Source of the DNA: Spinacia oleracea
Lineage: Eukaryota > Streptophyta > Magnoliopsida > Caryophyllales > Amaranthaceae
Assembly: GCF_020520425.1 (NCBI RefSeq)
Contig: NC_079489.1
Span: forward strand, 88,093,810-88,157,809
Direction of reading: 5' to 3'
Length of the DNA stretch: 64,000 nucleotides
The translations under genes and the position numbers were made by a program. The notes under the pieces were generated by a model. That model did no database searches and was not told the DNA's origin. It worked only from the letters and a program-made list of their open reading frames with translations. Positions 1 through 10,844 of the stretch are shown in pieces (position 1 is the first letter of the stretch; every line of letters begins with the position of its first letter).

Positions 1-2155
1 AAAATCCACCATAAAAATTGTTAATTTATGTTAAATTTTAAATTTTTATGACCTAGATTTGAATCCATGTTAATCGGAAATTAATTGATTAATAAATTTT
101 CGATTTTTCGCCCTAAAATTATGAAATTAATATATTTTATTAATTTGTCATTAATTTTGAATTAAAATTTTTAAATTTTTATGAAAACGCTCATAAACGT
201 TGCACGCACAAAGCAAAGGACGCTACGTGTTATCCTTAAGGGTGTTGTATAGTGCGAGAACGCGACGACGAGCAAGGGAGCTCGTCGCCAGTGCGGTACG
301 AATGCAGCGAGCAGCATAGCATGGCGCGCACGCGAAGCAAAGGTGATGGCCGTGTGTGCTATGCGATGGGCGTGGGCGAGGGGCAGGGCAAAGCAAGCGA
401 GCTGCGCCACAACGCGCACTGCCTCTCGCCATCGAGCGCTGGCTCGTGCAGAGAGCGATGGCTCGCGTGCAGCGAGCAGTGCCTCGCGAGGGAAAGCAGC
501 AGCAGACGCGACACATCACAGAGGCTGCGTGCAGCGTGGCCAGCGAGGGTTGCGTGTGTGTGTGTGGCCTGTGGCTGCGTGTTGCGTGGAGCTATGTGTG
601 CCTTGTGCAGCGACCAGTCGTGCACACGATGGGACTTGGGCGCAAGCCCAAGTGCTCCTCGTGTTACGATTGAATCGTTTTGAATTTTAATTTGAGATTT
701 TCAGTTCGAAAATAATTTTAATTAATTTTAAAATTAATAATTTAGATTTTTTTCTCGGATTTTAATTTTGAATATTATAATTATTATAAATTTTTATTTA
801 TACTAATTATTTTACTAAAATTAAACCTTGAATTAATTTAAATTCATTTAATTCAACTGAAAAATAAATTAAATAAATGGATTCAATTATAATTTTATAT
901 GAGCTTCAAATTTTAATTAAACTTGTATGTTTCCGGTTAGACTAGAAATACATTTTTATGTTTAAAATTAGTAAATCATATAAAGTTATTGGTTTAAGTG
1001 GGAGCAATTTTAGTCATAAACTCTTGATTAGGTCTACAAATCCTTTAAGGTTAAACAACTTGAATAGAATTAATAAGGACTGAATAATTGGTAGATTATT
1101 GGTGCCCTTGATTAATTGCTGCAAATATTTATGTGATGCATACAATGTGTTTTTACTAACCACCTATGTGGGCCATTCATGATAATGAATGGGTGAATGA
1201 TATATATTGTATATGTACTGTTTTGCAGGTTATGAAGTGACTAGTATGGCCCAAATAGGATAGAAAATATGGTCTGCGTACCATTAATTTGAATGTAATT
1301 GGTCTAATGCACCAAATTTATTTTTCAATTCAAATATGGTCTGCGTACCATCAAATAGTTGTAATTAGTTTAATTATAGCTGATCCTATTTGAAGAAATG
1401 GCGCCTCCCACGGTGAAATTCAAGACGAAGTTTCCAATCCATTTTCAAGACGGACTTTGAAGTTGAAGCTTCAAGAAGAAGTCGGGCCATACTAGATCAC
1501 ATTTATCTTATGCATGCTTTAAGTTATTTATTGCTTTTAAATATGTCTTAAATATGCATGAGATTGTGGCTTGATTATGTTGCATGATTAAGGATTTTAG
1601 TTCACTTAAAATCGAACCAACATAGTAAGAGCCTTAAGTTCCAAACTTTAAAAAACAATTGAGTTAAAAGGTGCCATGCCAAAATAACACTTACTTGGAT
1701 AACCTTTACATCAATCTAGTAATAGATTACGCTCAGCGAGGTGTTACTTATTGATCCTAAAGGGGTAAGGTACACAAATAATTGTGAGTACATGTTAGTT
1801 TTGGTGAAACTCAACGATATAAGTAAGGAGTCCTTTTATGTCGTGGCAAAATCGATAGGTTTACCTAATAAGCTCTTAGACGTACCTATCAACCAAGAGT
1901 AGTTTCTAGACTATTAGCAAAAGGCTTTTGCTTACCTAAAAGATTTTAGAATTGAGTCTAAATACATAATGTGCTTAATTCTTCAATGGGTTTTAGGATC
2001 TTGGAATCATTTTATTCACACCTGCCGGAACACATAACTTGAATAAAATGCTTAATGAACATTAAATTATGCATGTATGCTAGAATTTAAGTTTATTAAG
2101 AGAAACTGTGAATGATTATTTATTTGTTTATTCATTTTCAATTGTAGTTTTAATT
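1..2155 (+). other. Untranslated leader of element A with GC-rich island
   Basis: A long non-coding leader precedes gag. It is very AT-rich except for about 250-680, which is GC-rich with runs of gc-dinucleotide-type repeats and is open in several frames on both strands. The flanks align closely with 13877-16160 (B) and 39085-40506 plus 47354-48020 (C). The GC island resembles that of C at both ends but differs inside. A short perfect hairpin with a GCAA loop lies at its 3' border (635-652). I see no supported protein here. Confidence 0.75.
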
Positions 2156-3592
2156 ATGGCAAATAACAATTCATTCAACATTCAATCAATTCTCGAAAAG
2201 GAGAAGTTGAACGGGAAAAACTTCCTTGACTGGCAAAGGAACTTGTAAATAGTTCTTATGCAGGAAGGAAAGGAGTATGTCCTGGAAGAGGCGATGCCCG
2301 AAGCCGCAGGCGAAGGGGTCACTCAGGCAGCCCTCAATCGTTGGATTGATGCCAACAAGGATGTGAAATGTCTAATGCTTGCAACCATGGGTGCAGATTT
2401 GCAAAAAACGTTCATCAACTCAGATGCTTTCACGATCATCAGTGAGTTAAAGAACATGTTTCAAGTTCTGGCTCGAGTCAAAAGGTTCGAGACCCATAGG
2501 CAAATTCTTGAGACCAAGCTTAAGAAAGACGAGCCCGTAAGTCCACGTGTTCTCAAAATGATTGGACTCATTGAGAATATGAGTCGGCTGGATCAGCAGT
2601 TTTCTCAGGAAATGACTGTAGACACCATCCTCCATTCTCTTCATAGCGGGTATGATCAGTTCAAGCTGAACTACAGTATGAATAGTCTGGACAAAACGCT
2701 CACTGAGCTTCACGGTATGCTGAAGACCGCTGAAAAGACGCTCAAAAGTGATAAGCAAGATGTGCTTATGGTGCGTGGGGGCAAGTTCAAGAAATCTGGA
2801 AAGAAGAGGAATGCTAAGAAAGGTGGCAACAAGGCCAGCCCAACTAAGCAAACTGGCACCAAGTCTGAAAAGAGGAAGGTCAGTCAACCCACTTCTGAAT
2901 CCGAATGCTTCTATTGCAAGAAGAAGGGGCATTGGAAGAGAGATTGCTTGAAGCTAAAGGAAGATCAGAAGAACGGAATAGTCGTTCCATCTTCAGGTAT
3001 TTTCGTTATAGACTGTATACTTGCTAATTCAACTTCTTGGGTATTAGATACAGGTTGTGGCTCACACTTATGTTCCAATTCACAGGGACTAAGAAGAAGT
3101 AGAAGGTTAAGCAAGGGTGAAGTCGACCTACGAGTGGGAAATGGAGCACGGATTGCTGCATTAGCGGTAGGAACTTATTATTTGTCGTTGCCCTCTGGGC
3201 TAGTTTTGGAACTGGAAGACTATTTCCATGTTCCAAGTCTTACTAAAAATATCATTTCTGTTTCTTGCTTAGATGCTAAGGGATTTTCCTTTTTAATAAA
3301 AGACAATAGTTGTTCGTTTTATTTTAAAGAGATGTTTTATGGATCTGCTAGATTAGTCAATGGACTTTATTTATTAGATCACGACAAACAAGTTTATAAC
3401 ATAAATACCAAAAAGGCCAAAAAGGATGATTCAGATCTCACCTATCTGTGGCATTGTCGATTAGGCCATATTAACTTGAAACGCATGGAAAGACTTCAAA
3501 AGGAAGGAATTCTAGAACCATTTGACTTAGAGGATTATGGTAAGTTGCGAATCATTTTTACTTGGCAAAATGACAAAGCAACCTTTCTCTAA
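2156..3592 (+). pseudogene. gag and protease region of element A, with nonsense codon and frameshift
   Basis: The reading frame starts at the ATG at 2156 in the same context as the gag starts of B and C. It is broken by a TAA at 2246-2248 (codon 31) and then runs open to 3592. A retroviral zinc knuckle C-X2-C-X4-H-X4-C begins near 2908. The protease motif DTGCGSH follows near 3050, and the GAG-pre-integrase segment (WHCRLGH) near 3450. The capsid-like part before the zinc knuckle is quite unlike that of B and C, whereas everything from about 2945 on is near identical to them. One extra T at about 3545 shifts the frame out. The copy is non-functional. Confidence 0.9.
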
Positions 3593-6121
3593 AGTTGGAG
3601 AAAGAGCAACTGAACTATTGGGTTTAATCCATACAGATATATGTGGACCAATGAGTACAAATTCTAGTGGTGGTTTCAGCTACTTTATCACTTTCACTGA
3701 TGACTTCAGTAGATATGGTTATGTCTACCTAATGAAGCATAAGTCTGAATCCTTTGACAAATTCAAGGAATTTCAGAGTGAAGTAGAGAATCAATTAGGC
3801 AAGAAGATTAAAGCACTGCGGTCTGATAGAGGCGGGAATATCTGAGCTATGAATTTGATGACCATCTGAAAGAATGTGGAATTCTATCAGAATTGACTCC
3901 TACTGGAACACCACAATGGAACGGTGTGTCGGAACGGAGGAACAGAACCTTTCTAGACATGGTTAGATCAATGTTGGGTCAGGCCGAACTTCCAATAGAA
4001 TTTTGGGGACATGAACTAAATACAGCTGCACTCACTATAAATAGAGCTCCGTCTAAAGCTGTTGAAAAGACTCCATATGAGTTATGGTTTGGAAAACCTC
4101 CAAATGTGTCTTTTCTTGAGATTTGGGGATGTGAAGTATACGTCAAACGATTAATTTCAGACAAACTTCATCCAGAATCTGACAAATGTATCCTTGTGGG
4201 CTATCCAAAGGAAACAAAGGGGTATTACTTCTACAATACATCTGAGAACAAGGTGTTTGTTGCTCGAGATGGTATCTTTTTGGAAAAGAATCACATTTCC
4301 AAAATGACAAGTGGGAGAAAAGTAGACCTCGAAGAAATTCGAGTCGAACAACAAACTCTAGAGAATGCTCAAGATGACATTCAGGATGAAACTCATAGAT
4401 CTTTAGAAGTATCTGGTGAGAATCATGGTCAATCTAGAAATGTAACCCCGCGTAGATCGCCGAGATATAGATCTCAACCGGAAAGGTACTTAGGTATTTT
4501 GACCAACGAGAGCTATGATGTTCTATTACTTGAAAGTGATGAACCTGCGACTTACAAACAAGCTATGACGAGCCCTAGCTCCAAGCAATGGCAAGAAGCC
4601 ATGCAATCTGAATTAGACTCCATGTCAGAAAACCAAGTATGGGATTTGGTCGATTTGCTAGATGGTTACCAAGCCATAGGAAGCAAATGGGTTTTCAAAC
4701 TGAAAAAGGACAAGGATGGAAAACTTGAAGTTTTCAAAGCTAGATTGGTTGCAAAAGGTTACAAGCAAGTCCACGGTGTGGATTACGATGAAACTTTCTC
4801 ACCAGTTGCAATGTTAAAGTCTATTCGGATAATGTTAGCAATCGCTACATATTACGATTACGAAATATGGCAGATGGATGTCAAAATCGCTTTCTTAAAC
4901 GGCATTTTAACAGAAACTGTGTTTATGACACAGCCTGAGGGTTTTAAGGATCCAAAGAATGCTAAAAAGGTATGCAAGCTAAAGAAATCAATCTACGGAT
5001 TGAAGCAGGCATCCAGGAGCTGGAATATACGTTTTGATGAAGCACTCAGTGACTTTGGTTTCATCAAGAACGCAGACGAATCTTGTGTATACAAGAAGGT
5101 CAGTGGGAGCAAAATTGCTTTTCTAGTATTATATGTCGACGACATATTACTTATCGGAAATGACATTCCTATGTTGAACTCTGTCAAGATTTGGCTTGGG
5201 AAATGTTTTTCGATGAAGGATCTAGGAGAAGCACAGTACATATTGGGCATCAAGATTTACAGAGATAGATCTAAAAGGATGATTGGACTTATTCAAAGCA
5301 CTTATATCAATAAGGTGCTTGAAAGGTTCAAGATGGCAGACTCCAAGCGAGGCTACCTACCCATGTCTCATGGAATGACTCTAAGCAAGACTCGGTGCCC
5401 AAAAACACTTGATGAGCGTAGACGAATGAATGGGATTCCATATCCATCATTGATTGGTTCAATAATGTATGCTATGATATGTACACGCCCGGATGTTGCG
5501 TACGCACTCAGTGCTACGAGCAGATACCAGTCAGACCCAGGAGAGGCACATTGGACTGCTGCCAAGAACATTCTGAAGTACCTGAAAAGGCACAAAGATG
5601 ACTTCCTGGTCTATGGTGGAGATAATGAATTAATTGTTAAAGGCTATGCGGACGCAAGTTTCCAAACCAACAAAGATGATTTCGGATCAAAGTCCGGGTT
5701 TGTCTTCTGCCTCAACGGAGGTGCAGTAAGCTGGAAGAGTGCTAAGCAAAGCACCATTGCGGATTCTACAACTGAAGCGGAGTACATTGCTGCACATGAA
5801 GCAGCAAAGTAAGTTATATGGCTAAGGAAGTTCATAGGTGAAATTGGTGTAGTCCCCTCCATTAAAGGACCAATAGCCCTATATTGTGATAATAATGGAG
5901 CTATTGCACAGGCAAAGGAGCCTAGACACCACTAAAGAGTCAAGCACGTACTTCGTAGATTTCACCTTCTACGAGAGTTCGTTGAAAGAAAAGAAGTCGA
6001 GATAAGCAAGATTGGAACTGATGACAACATCTCAAATCCATTGACTAAACCTCTGCCGCAGGCGAAGCACAACTCGCACACTGTAGCTATGGCAATCAAG
6101 CATATTGGAGAATGGCTTTGA
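3547..6121 (+). pseudogene. Integrase, reverse transcriptase and RNase H region of element A
   Basis: The first part is out of frame with gag (3537-3845) and holds the integrase core start (TDICGP, then RSDRGG). A one-base loss near 3837 restores the gag frame, so the two frameshifts cancel. The frame then runs from 3893 to a TAA at 5810-5812, with a further TAA at 5933-5935 before the natural stop TGA at 6119-6121. Visible motifs are the integrase C-terminal part, the RT entry WVFKLKKDKDGK, QMDVK, the catalytic LYVDDIL near 5130, and RNase H with ADASF and TEAEYIA near 5780. B has sense codons at both stops. Confidence 0.92.
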
Positions 6122-6402
6122 TGTCCTTGTTTAATGTTTTAAAGTTTTAGAGTTTAATACTTTGTAAAACATTATTGGTTAATCATTCACAATAAATGAA
6201 TAGAATTCATTTTCCATTTAATTTGTGGTTTATTAAATGATGAGTCCCTTCAATTTGACGAAATATTCAAGATAGACAGTCAGGACCAGTCCTGTGACTA
6301 AGAAATGTCTATCAAGTGAACTTGAATGTCAAAAGTTGAAAATGGTCTTTGGTCGGAGTCTTCTATAAAGATGGACGCATAGAAAACGTTAGACGACTAG
6401 AA
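6122..6402 (+). other. 3' non-coding tail of element A, cut short
   Basis: The sequence aligns with the stretch after the pol stop in B (20128-20415). It stops at the point equivalent to 20415 and jumps directly into the LTR. The polypurine tract and about 1.2 kb of the LTR are therefore missing. Confidence 0.8.
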
Positions 6403-6619
6403 TGCTTAAGGCGGATCCGGACGCGCTGTGGACTATCTACGGAGGGACGACACTTGGAGTCCTAAAGACTTGTTCTTGTTCGGTTTGGGCGCAGCTAGCG
6501 AGGGCACGCTACAAAGTGTATGCATCTGAATTATGCTAAATGATTATGTGTAAATAATATGTTTCCTGGCATTAAGGTTTTTCCGCATGATTTATGTTTT
6601 GTCATATGTATCATAACCT
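6403..6619 (+). repeat. Remnant of the 3' LTR of element A (last ~217 bp)
   Basis: The sequence matches the last part of the B LTR, from ttaaggcggatccgg to the terminal cataacctaac, and is closer to the B subfamily than to C in the AT-rich part. The left junction lies in the dinucleotide gc shared by both partners, as expected for an illegitimate deletion. The right edge meets an inverted LTR fragment. Confidence 0.85.
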
Positions 6620-7819
6620 AACATATGATACATATGAACAACATAAATCATGCGGAAAAACCTATATGCCAGGATTCAAATTAATTGCACATAATCAAAT
6701 AATTAGTCTAGGATACATACACTTTGTAGCGTGCCTTCCCTAGCTGCGCCCGAACCGAACAAGAACAAGTCTTTAGGACTCCAAGTGTCGTCCCTCCGTA
6801 GAAAGTCCACAGCACGTCCGGATCCGCCTTAAGATTGACCAACTAGAATCGCCCTTAAGGTACTAGTGATTTTCGGCTAATATGGGGCAATAGTATGACT
6901 GAATTTTGCTCTCAAAAAGTCACTTTGAATACTTGAAACTCGTCCTTAAATTGTGAACCAAGGCCACATATTTATAAGGGTATGGAAAGGGAATTGGAAT
7001 CCTACTTGGATACAAATTAGCTTAATTAGAATTTTATTAAAACTCTTATTAACTAATTTATCCGTTAGGATTAGGAATTTAATCATTGAACAAATCCCTT
7101 TAGATTTAGGATTTGTATCGGACACAAACACACGCATACGAGCATGCCGCACAGCACACGCAAGCATTGCGGCCCACGCGAGCAGCGCAGCTCGCATCCC
7201 ACCGCGTGCGCGCCTTGGCCTGCTGGGCCTGGCCTTGCGCTGGGCCTGGCGTGGCCTTGGCTGCCTTGTGTGGCGCGCAGGCTTGCTGGACGCGGGCCTG
7301 GCTTCGTGCTGGGCCTTCGTCTAGCAAGTCTCGTCCGATGCTAATTCGTACGACGCGCTTCCGATTAATTTCCCGATTCCGGAATTTATTTCTGATACGA
7401 ACAATATTTAATATTTCTTATTCCGGAATTAATTTCCGTTTCGAATAAATATTTAATATTTTCGTTTCCGGAATTATTTTCCGATTCCAATAATATTTCC
7501 GATTCCGACAATATTTCCGTTTCCGGCAATATTTCAGATGCCGGCAATATTTTCATTTCCCATAATATTTTCCGATACGTACCATGTTTCCGTTTCCGGC
7601 AACATCTACGACTTGGATAATATTTATATTTCCGATAAGATCCATATTTCCGTTTCCGGCAATATCATCGTTTCCGGAGTATTCATTGTTTGCCTTTGAC
7701 GATCTTAGCTCCCACTGAAACCAAGATCCGTCGATTCCGAATATCCATAGATGGAGTATTTAATGCCATTAAATACTTGATCCTTTTACGTACTATTTGT
7801 GTGACCCTACGGGTTCAGT
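6620..7819 (-). repeat. Inverted LTR fragment of the same copia family
   Basis: The reverse complement matches the LTRs of B and C from close to their 3' end back to the segment ending gggttcagt. The outer ~180 bp (5' end of the LTR) and the last few bases at the 3' end are missing. The TATA box lies at 6969-6976 as TATTTATA on this strand. Diagnostic stretches, such as the part around 6660-6710 and the wording around the TATA box, match the C-type LTR rather than the B type. It is either a truncated solo LTR or the edge of a rearranged reverse-oriented copy. Confidence 0.88.
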
Positions 7820-7884
7820 AGGAATGACACCAGGAATGACACGTGTCATTTCGTGGTGCGATTTTTTCCCGTCAAATTTTTATA
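7820..7884. repeat. Partial duplicate of the Helitron 5' segment
   Basis: The text from ccaggaatgacacgtgtcat through the stretch ttcccgtcaaatttttta recurs about 80 bases later with few changes. It may be a broken earlier insertion of the same family or a local tandem duplication. Confidence 0.55.
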
Positions 7885-8600
7885 ACTATTACTATATACT
7901 AAAAGAGACACCAGGAATGACACGTGTCATTTCCTGGTGCAATTTTTTTCCCGTCAAATTTTTTATTATTTTTTACTTTAAAATAAATAAATTACATTAC
8001 GTTTTTTTTAGGAAACTAAGATAAAAATATATTTTAATTACCATAGATATGTACTGCATAATATATTATTGGAGGAAAGCTAAATCAGTATTATTTTGTC
8101 CTTTATGATATAATTTTATTTATGTATTATTATAACTTTTTTAATCTGATAAGAAATATAAAAAGTACTGATAAATGAACTTCTAATGTTAGTCTACTAT
8201 TAATAATAGAATACATGGTAACTAGTAAGTAAGAATGTTAATTAAAATAATAATACATGGTAAGTATACTAACATATAAGTTTATTTATCAAGATTTTAC
8301 TCAATTCAAAATATGTTGTATTTGACTAACTTGGTTATGGCCGGGTCTTTTCGAAAATTAGTCTTGAGTCATACGGATTTGGTTAACTTTGTTAGATCGT
8401 TCTACACAATAATTTTTAACTTTGTATAGTAATATGCAAATTTAGTTCATTTGAATATTTTTTTTACACAACTTTGAATTAATATTTTTTCATATATCCT
8501 TTTTACTTTCATGTTTTCCTAATATCACAATTCTTTTAGCTACTATTAAAATAATAAATTGTTTTATTAGTAGCCGTGCGTTGCACGGGCCCTAAACTAG
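7885..8600 (+). mobile_element. Small non-autonomous Helitron (probable)
   Basis: The 3' end shows the hallmarks of a Helitron: a GC-rich hairpin at 8574-8588 (CCGTGC, loop GTT, GCACGG) followed 12 bases later by CTAG, with a T as the next base. The 5' end is less sharp. It begins around the AT-rich tactatatactaaaagaga near 7889, followed by a palindromic segment acaccaggaatgacacgtgt. There is no coding capacity for a Rep/helicase. A partial copy of the same 5' palindromic segment lies just outside at 7826-7886. Confidence 0.6.
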
Positions 8601-9440
8601 TAATGTATAAAATTAATCATTTAACCCTTTAAAATGATGGGCATGGGCCTCAATGCCTCATGACCCACATATGTATTTTCTCCCTTTCTTGTACATATCC
8701 CGATTGTTTTTAGTACGAAATGTTTTTAATGCAGTGCAATTTCTAATTTTCTACCACTCTTACATATAGTAAATCACAATGACATTTCTTTTTGAAATGG
8801 AGGGAAAAAATGGATGCAATTTGTGAAGTAATTACTTAGGTAATAAAATTAACTAAGGATATAACAGCTAAACTCTTTTTTGGACGAAATACGTCGGTTG
8901 GTTGCAATACCAGTAACTGAGAAACATAGAAGGTAGTTATATGCAATTCATCTGACATAAGAAAGGTAGTTAAAACCAACTCAGCTAAATAAATATATGC
9001 ACACAAAGATGGGAAAGTTAAAGAGTATTCCAAAGAGAAATTTAAGAGAAAGAGTATTTTCATGAGCATATCAACAATAACCAATCATAACACGCCCTTA
9101 ATTAACGATGTTAGCTATTGAACAAAGAAAACATCTTATTTTCCTACTCCCTAATTACTGTGTAAATGTTAAAGCGACAATTATTTAGGAACGTGGGAGT
9201 ATGAAATTATCTAAAAGTATCACATTCATAGTAACCTCTAAGAAATTTCCAATAACAATATTTTTTAAATAAAATAGATGAGAGTGGTTTCCCAGCAGGG
9301 CAACTCAATCATGCTATTAATCATTCAATTAAGTAAAATATTATAACTATGTTAATCTATTCAATAATTATCTAATAAACATGTTTTTCAGGAGGGCACT
9401 CAATCATGCTTAATGATATAACAAATATTACACACAGAAG
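8601..9440. other. Intergenic AT-rich DNA, nothing recognised
   Basis: I find no coding frame with family similarity, no RNA gene and no clear repeat structure in this interval. Confidence 0.6.
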
Positions 9441-10143
9441 ATGATATTCAAAAGAAAATCCTTCAACCAAATAAACATGATGATCCAAATTTTGATGCTA
9501 ATTTGCATTTTCATACAAACAGATGCATCAGTTTCAGAAAATAATATCAAAAACTTTCTTGATTGCCTTCCCCGGCATTCAAATTTGATAACTGATGTCA
9601 TCTACACTCCACAAAATGCTTCATTTTCATCCATTTTGAATGCAAATGTTAGAAATTTATGATTCAGCACGTTATCTACCCCGAAACCCCTAGCCATTGT
9701 CACAGCCTTAACAAAATCTCATGTCCAAGCAACTATTATGTGTGCTAAAGCACATGGCCTAGAGATGAGAATCTGAAGTGGTGGGCATGATTACGAAGGT
9801 CTCTACTATGTATCCCCAAACCCATTTATAATACTCGACCTTATCAACCTTCGATCAATTAATATTGATCTAGGAAGTGATACTGCGTGGGTTCAATCCG
9901 GGGCAACACTTGGTGAGCTTTACTATAGCATAGCGAATGTAAGCAATACGCTTGCCTTCCCTGGAGGTGTGTGTCCGTCTGTCGGGGTAGGAGGTCATTT
10001 TACCGGAGGTGGTTATGGTAATATGCTTAGGAAATTTGGGTTGTCAGTTGATAACATCATTGATGCAGAAATTGTGGATGTTAATGGTGTGATCCTTAAC
10101 AGGAAAACTATGGGGGAAGACCTGTTTTGGGCTATTAGAGGGT
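9441..10143 (+). pseudogene. Berberine bridge enzyme-like (FAD-linked oxidase) pseudogene
   Basis: A single frame starting at ATG 9441 encodes a hydrophobic N-terminus like a secretion signal, then the family motif FLDCLPRHS. The FAD-binding core follows, with SGGHDYEG (the histidine that binds FAD covalently) and [18 protein letters not shown] (the cysteine of the second covalent bond). Two TGA codons interrupt it, at 9660-9662 and 9774-9776, both where the family has arginine. Similarity stops at about 10143, just before the conserved glycine-rich turn, so roughly the C-terminal two thirds of the usual ~530 residues are missing. Family members oxidise carbohydrates, monolignols or alkaloids outside the plasma membrane. 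This copy is dead. Confidence 0.9.
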
Positions 10144-10620
10144 GTTGGGAGCCCACCAAATACCAAAATAATAATGAAGTAAATATCGGACCATATCGAA
10201 GGAATTCCAACGCATAAAAAGAAGAATGAAACAACATCTTATATCATTCGTAGGAGTACAAGATTTCCGGCAAGACCCCCCATTGTTCATACTCGAGGTA
10301 TATAAGTTCCAAGAGTTTTGAAGCTTGTTCTGGTTGCACTTTACGTTAATTAATATTTTATGTACAAGGTGAACTCAAGACACAACAACAAGACATAAAA
10401 CACAAGCAACCAAACAATGACACCTCATTTTTCTCCTTTAGGACTTGTGATCAACACACATGACTCAAGTGATATTACTCCCATTGTTCCTTCTCAATAT
10501 ACTATTGAGATAACCCGACATTGCCAGTTAACAAGCGGGGTGTGCACAAGGAACAAAAAATCCTTAGTTCAATTCACACCAAAGCTCGTTGAAGCTTGGC
10601 TCGATTTATTAACTACGGAG
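10144..10620. other. Unassigned DNA after the pseudogene break
   Basis: The reading frame runs on to 10217 but with no family similarity. I see nothing else that can be supported. Confidence 0.5.
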
Positions 10621-10844
10621 TATTTCCTCCGTTTCACTAAATTGCAACACTTGCTAGGTTGGATGCTACAAAACAATTTGAACACTTCTAACTCATTTAT
10701 TCTAAAAATACATATTTTGCACTTCTTACTTTTTGCAAAATCACATGGGTTTACAACATACTCCGTATTTTCTTTCTCTCTCCTGGTTCTTAAAATGGTG
10801 TGCAAAGTGCAAAGTTTTGTAATTTTAGTGAAACGGAGGAAGTA
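10621..10844. mobile_element. Stowaway-like MITE (Tc1/mariner type)
   Basis: The terminal inverted repeat TTCCTCCGTTTCACTAAA at 10624 is mirrored by its reverse complement ending at 10841, and TA dinucleotides flank both ends. The short length (~220 bp), the CTCCGTTT-type end and the lack of coding sequence fit Stowaway elements mobilised in trans by mariner transposases. Confidence 0.8.

Larger units (their letters stand above)
1..6619 (+). mobile_element. Ty1-copia LTR retrotransposon, element A (5' part outside window, decayed)
   Basis: The block matches, in order, the leader, gag-pol and 3' region of the complete element B at 11935-22391. It enters the window about 540 bp downstream of where B has its primer binding site. 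Order: AT-rich leader with a GC-rich island, gag, protease, integrase, reverse transcriptase, RNase H, then a non-coding tail and the last ~217 bp of the LTR. The gene order protease-integrase-RT-RNase H defines Ty1-copia. The coding part carries several stops and two frameshifts, so this copy cannot make a full polyprotein. The 5' LTR is not in view and about 1.75 kb is missing between the tail and the LTR stub. Confidence 0.93.

Noticed and set aside
252..690. Overlapping open frames on both strands, 80-140 codons, in the GC island of A (also 14078-14736 and 39311-39734)
   Set aside because: They exist in several frames at once because stop codons are rare in GC-rich text; no family similarity, and not kept between A, B and C.
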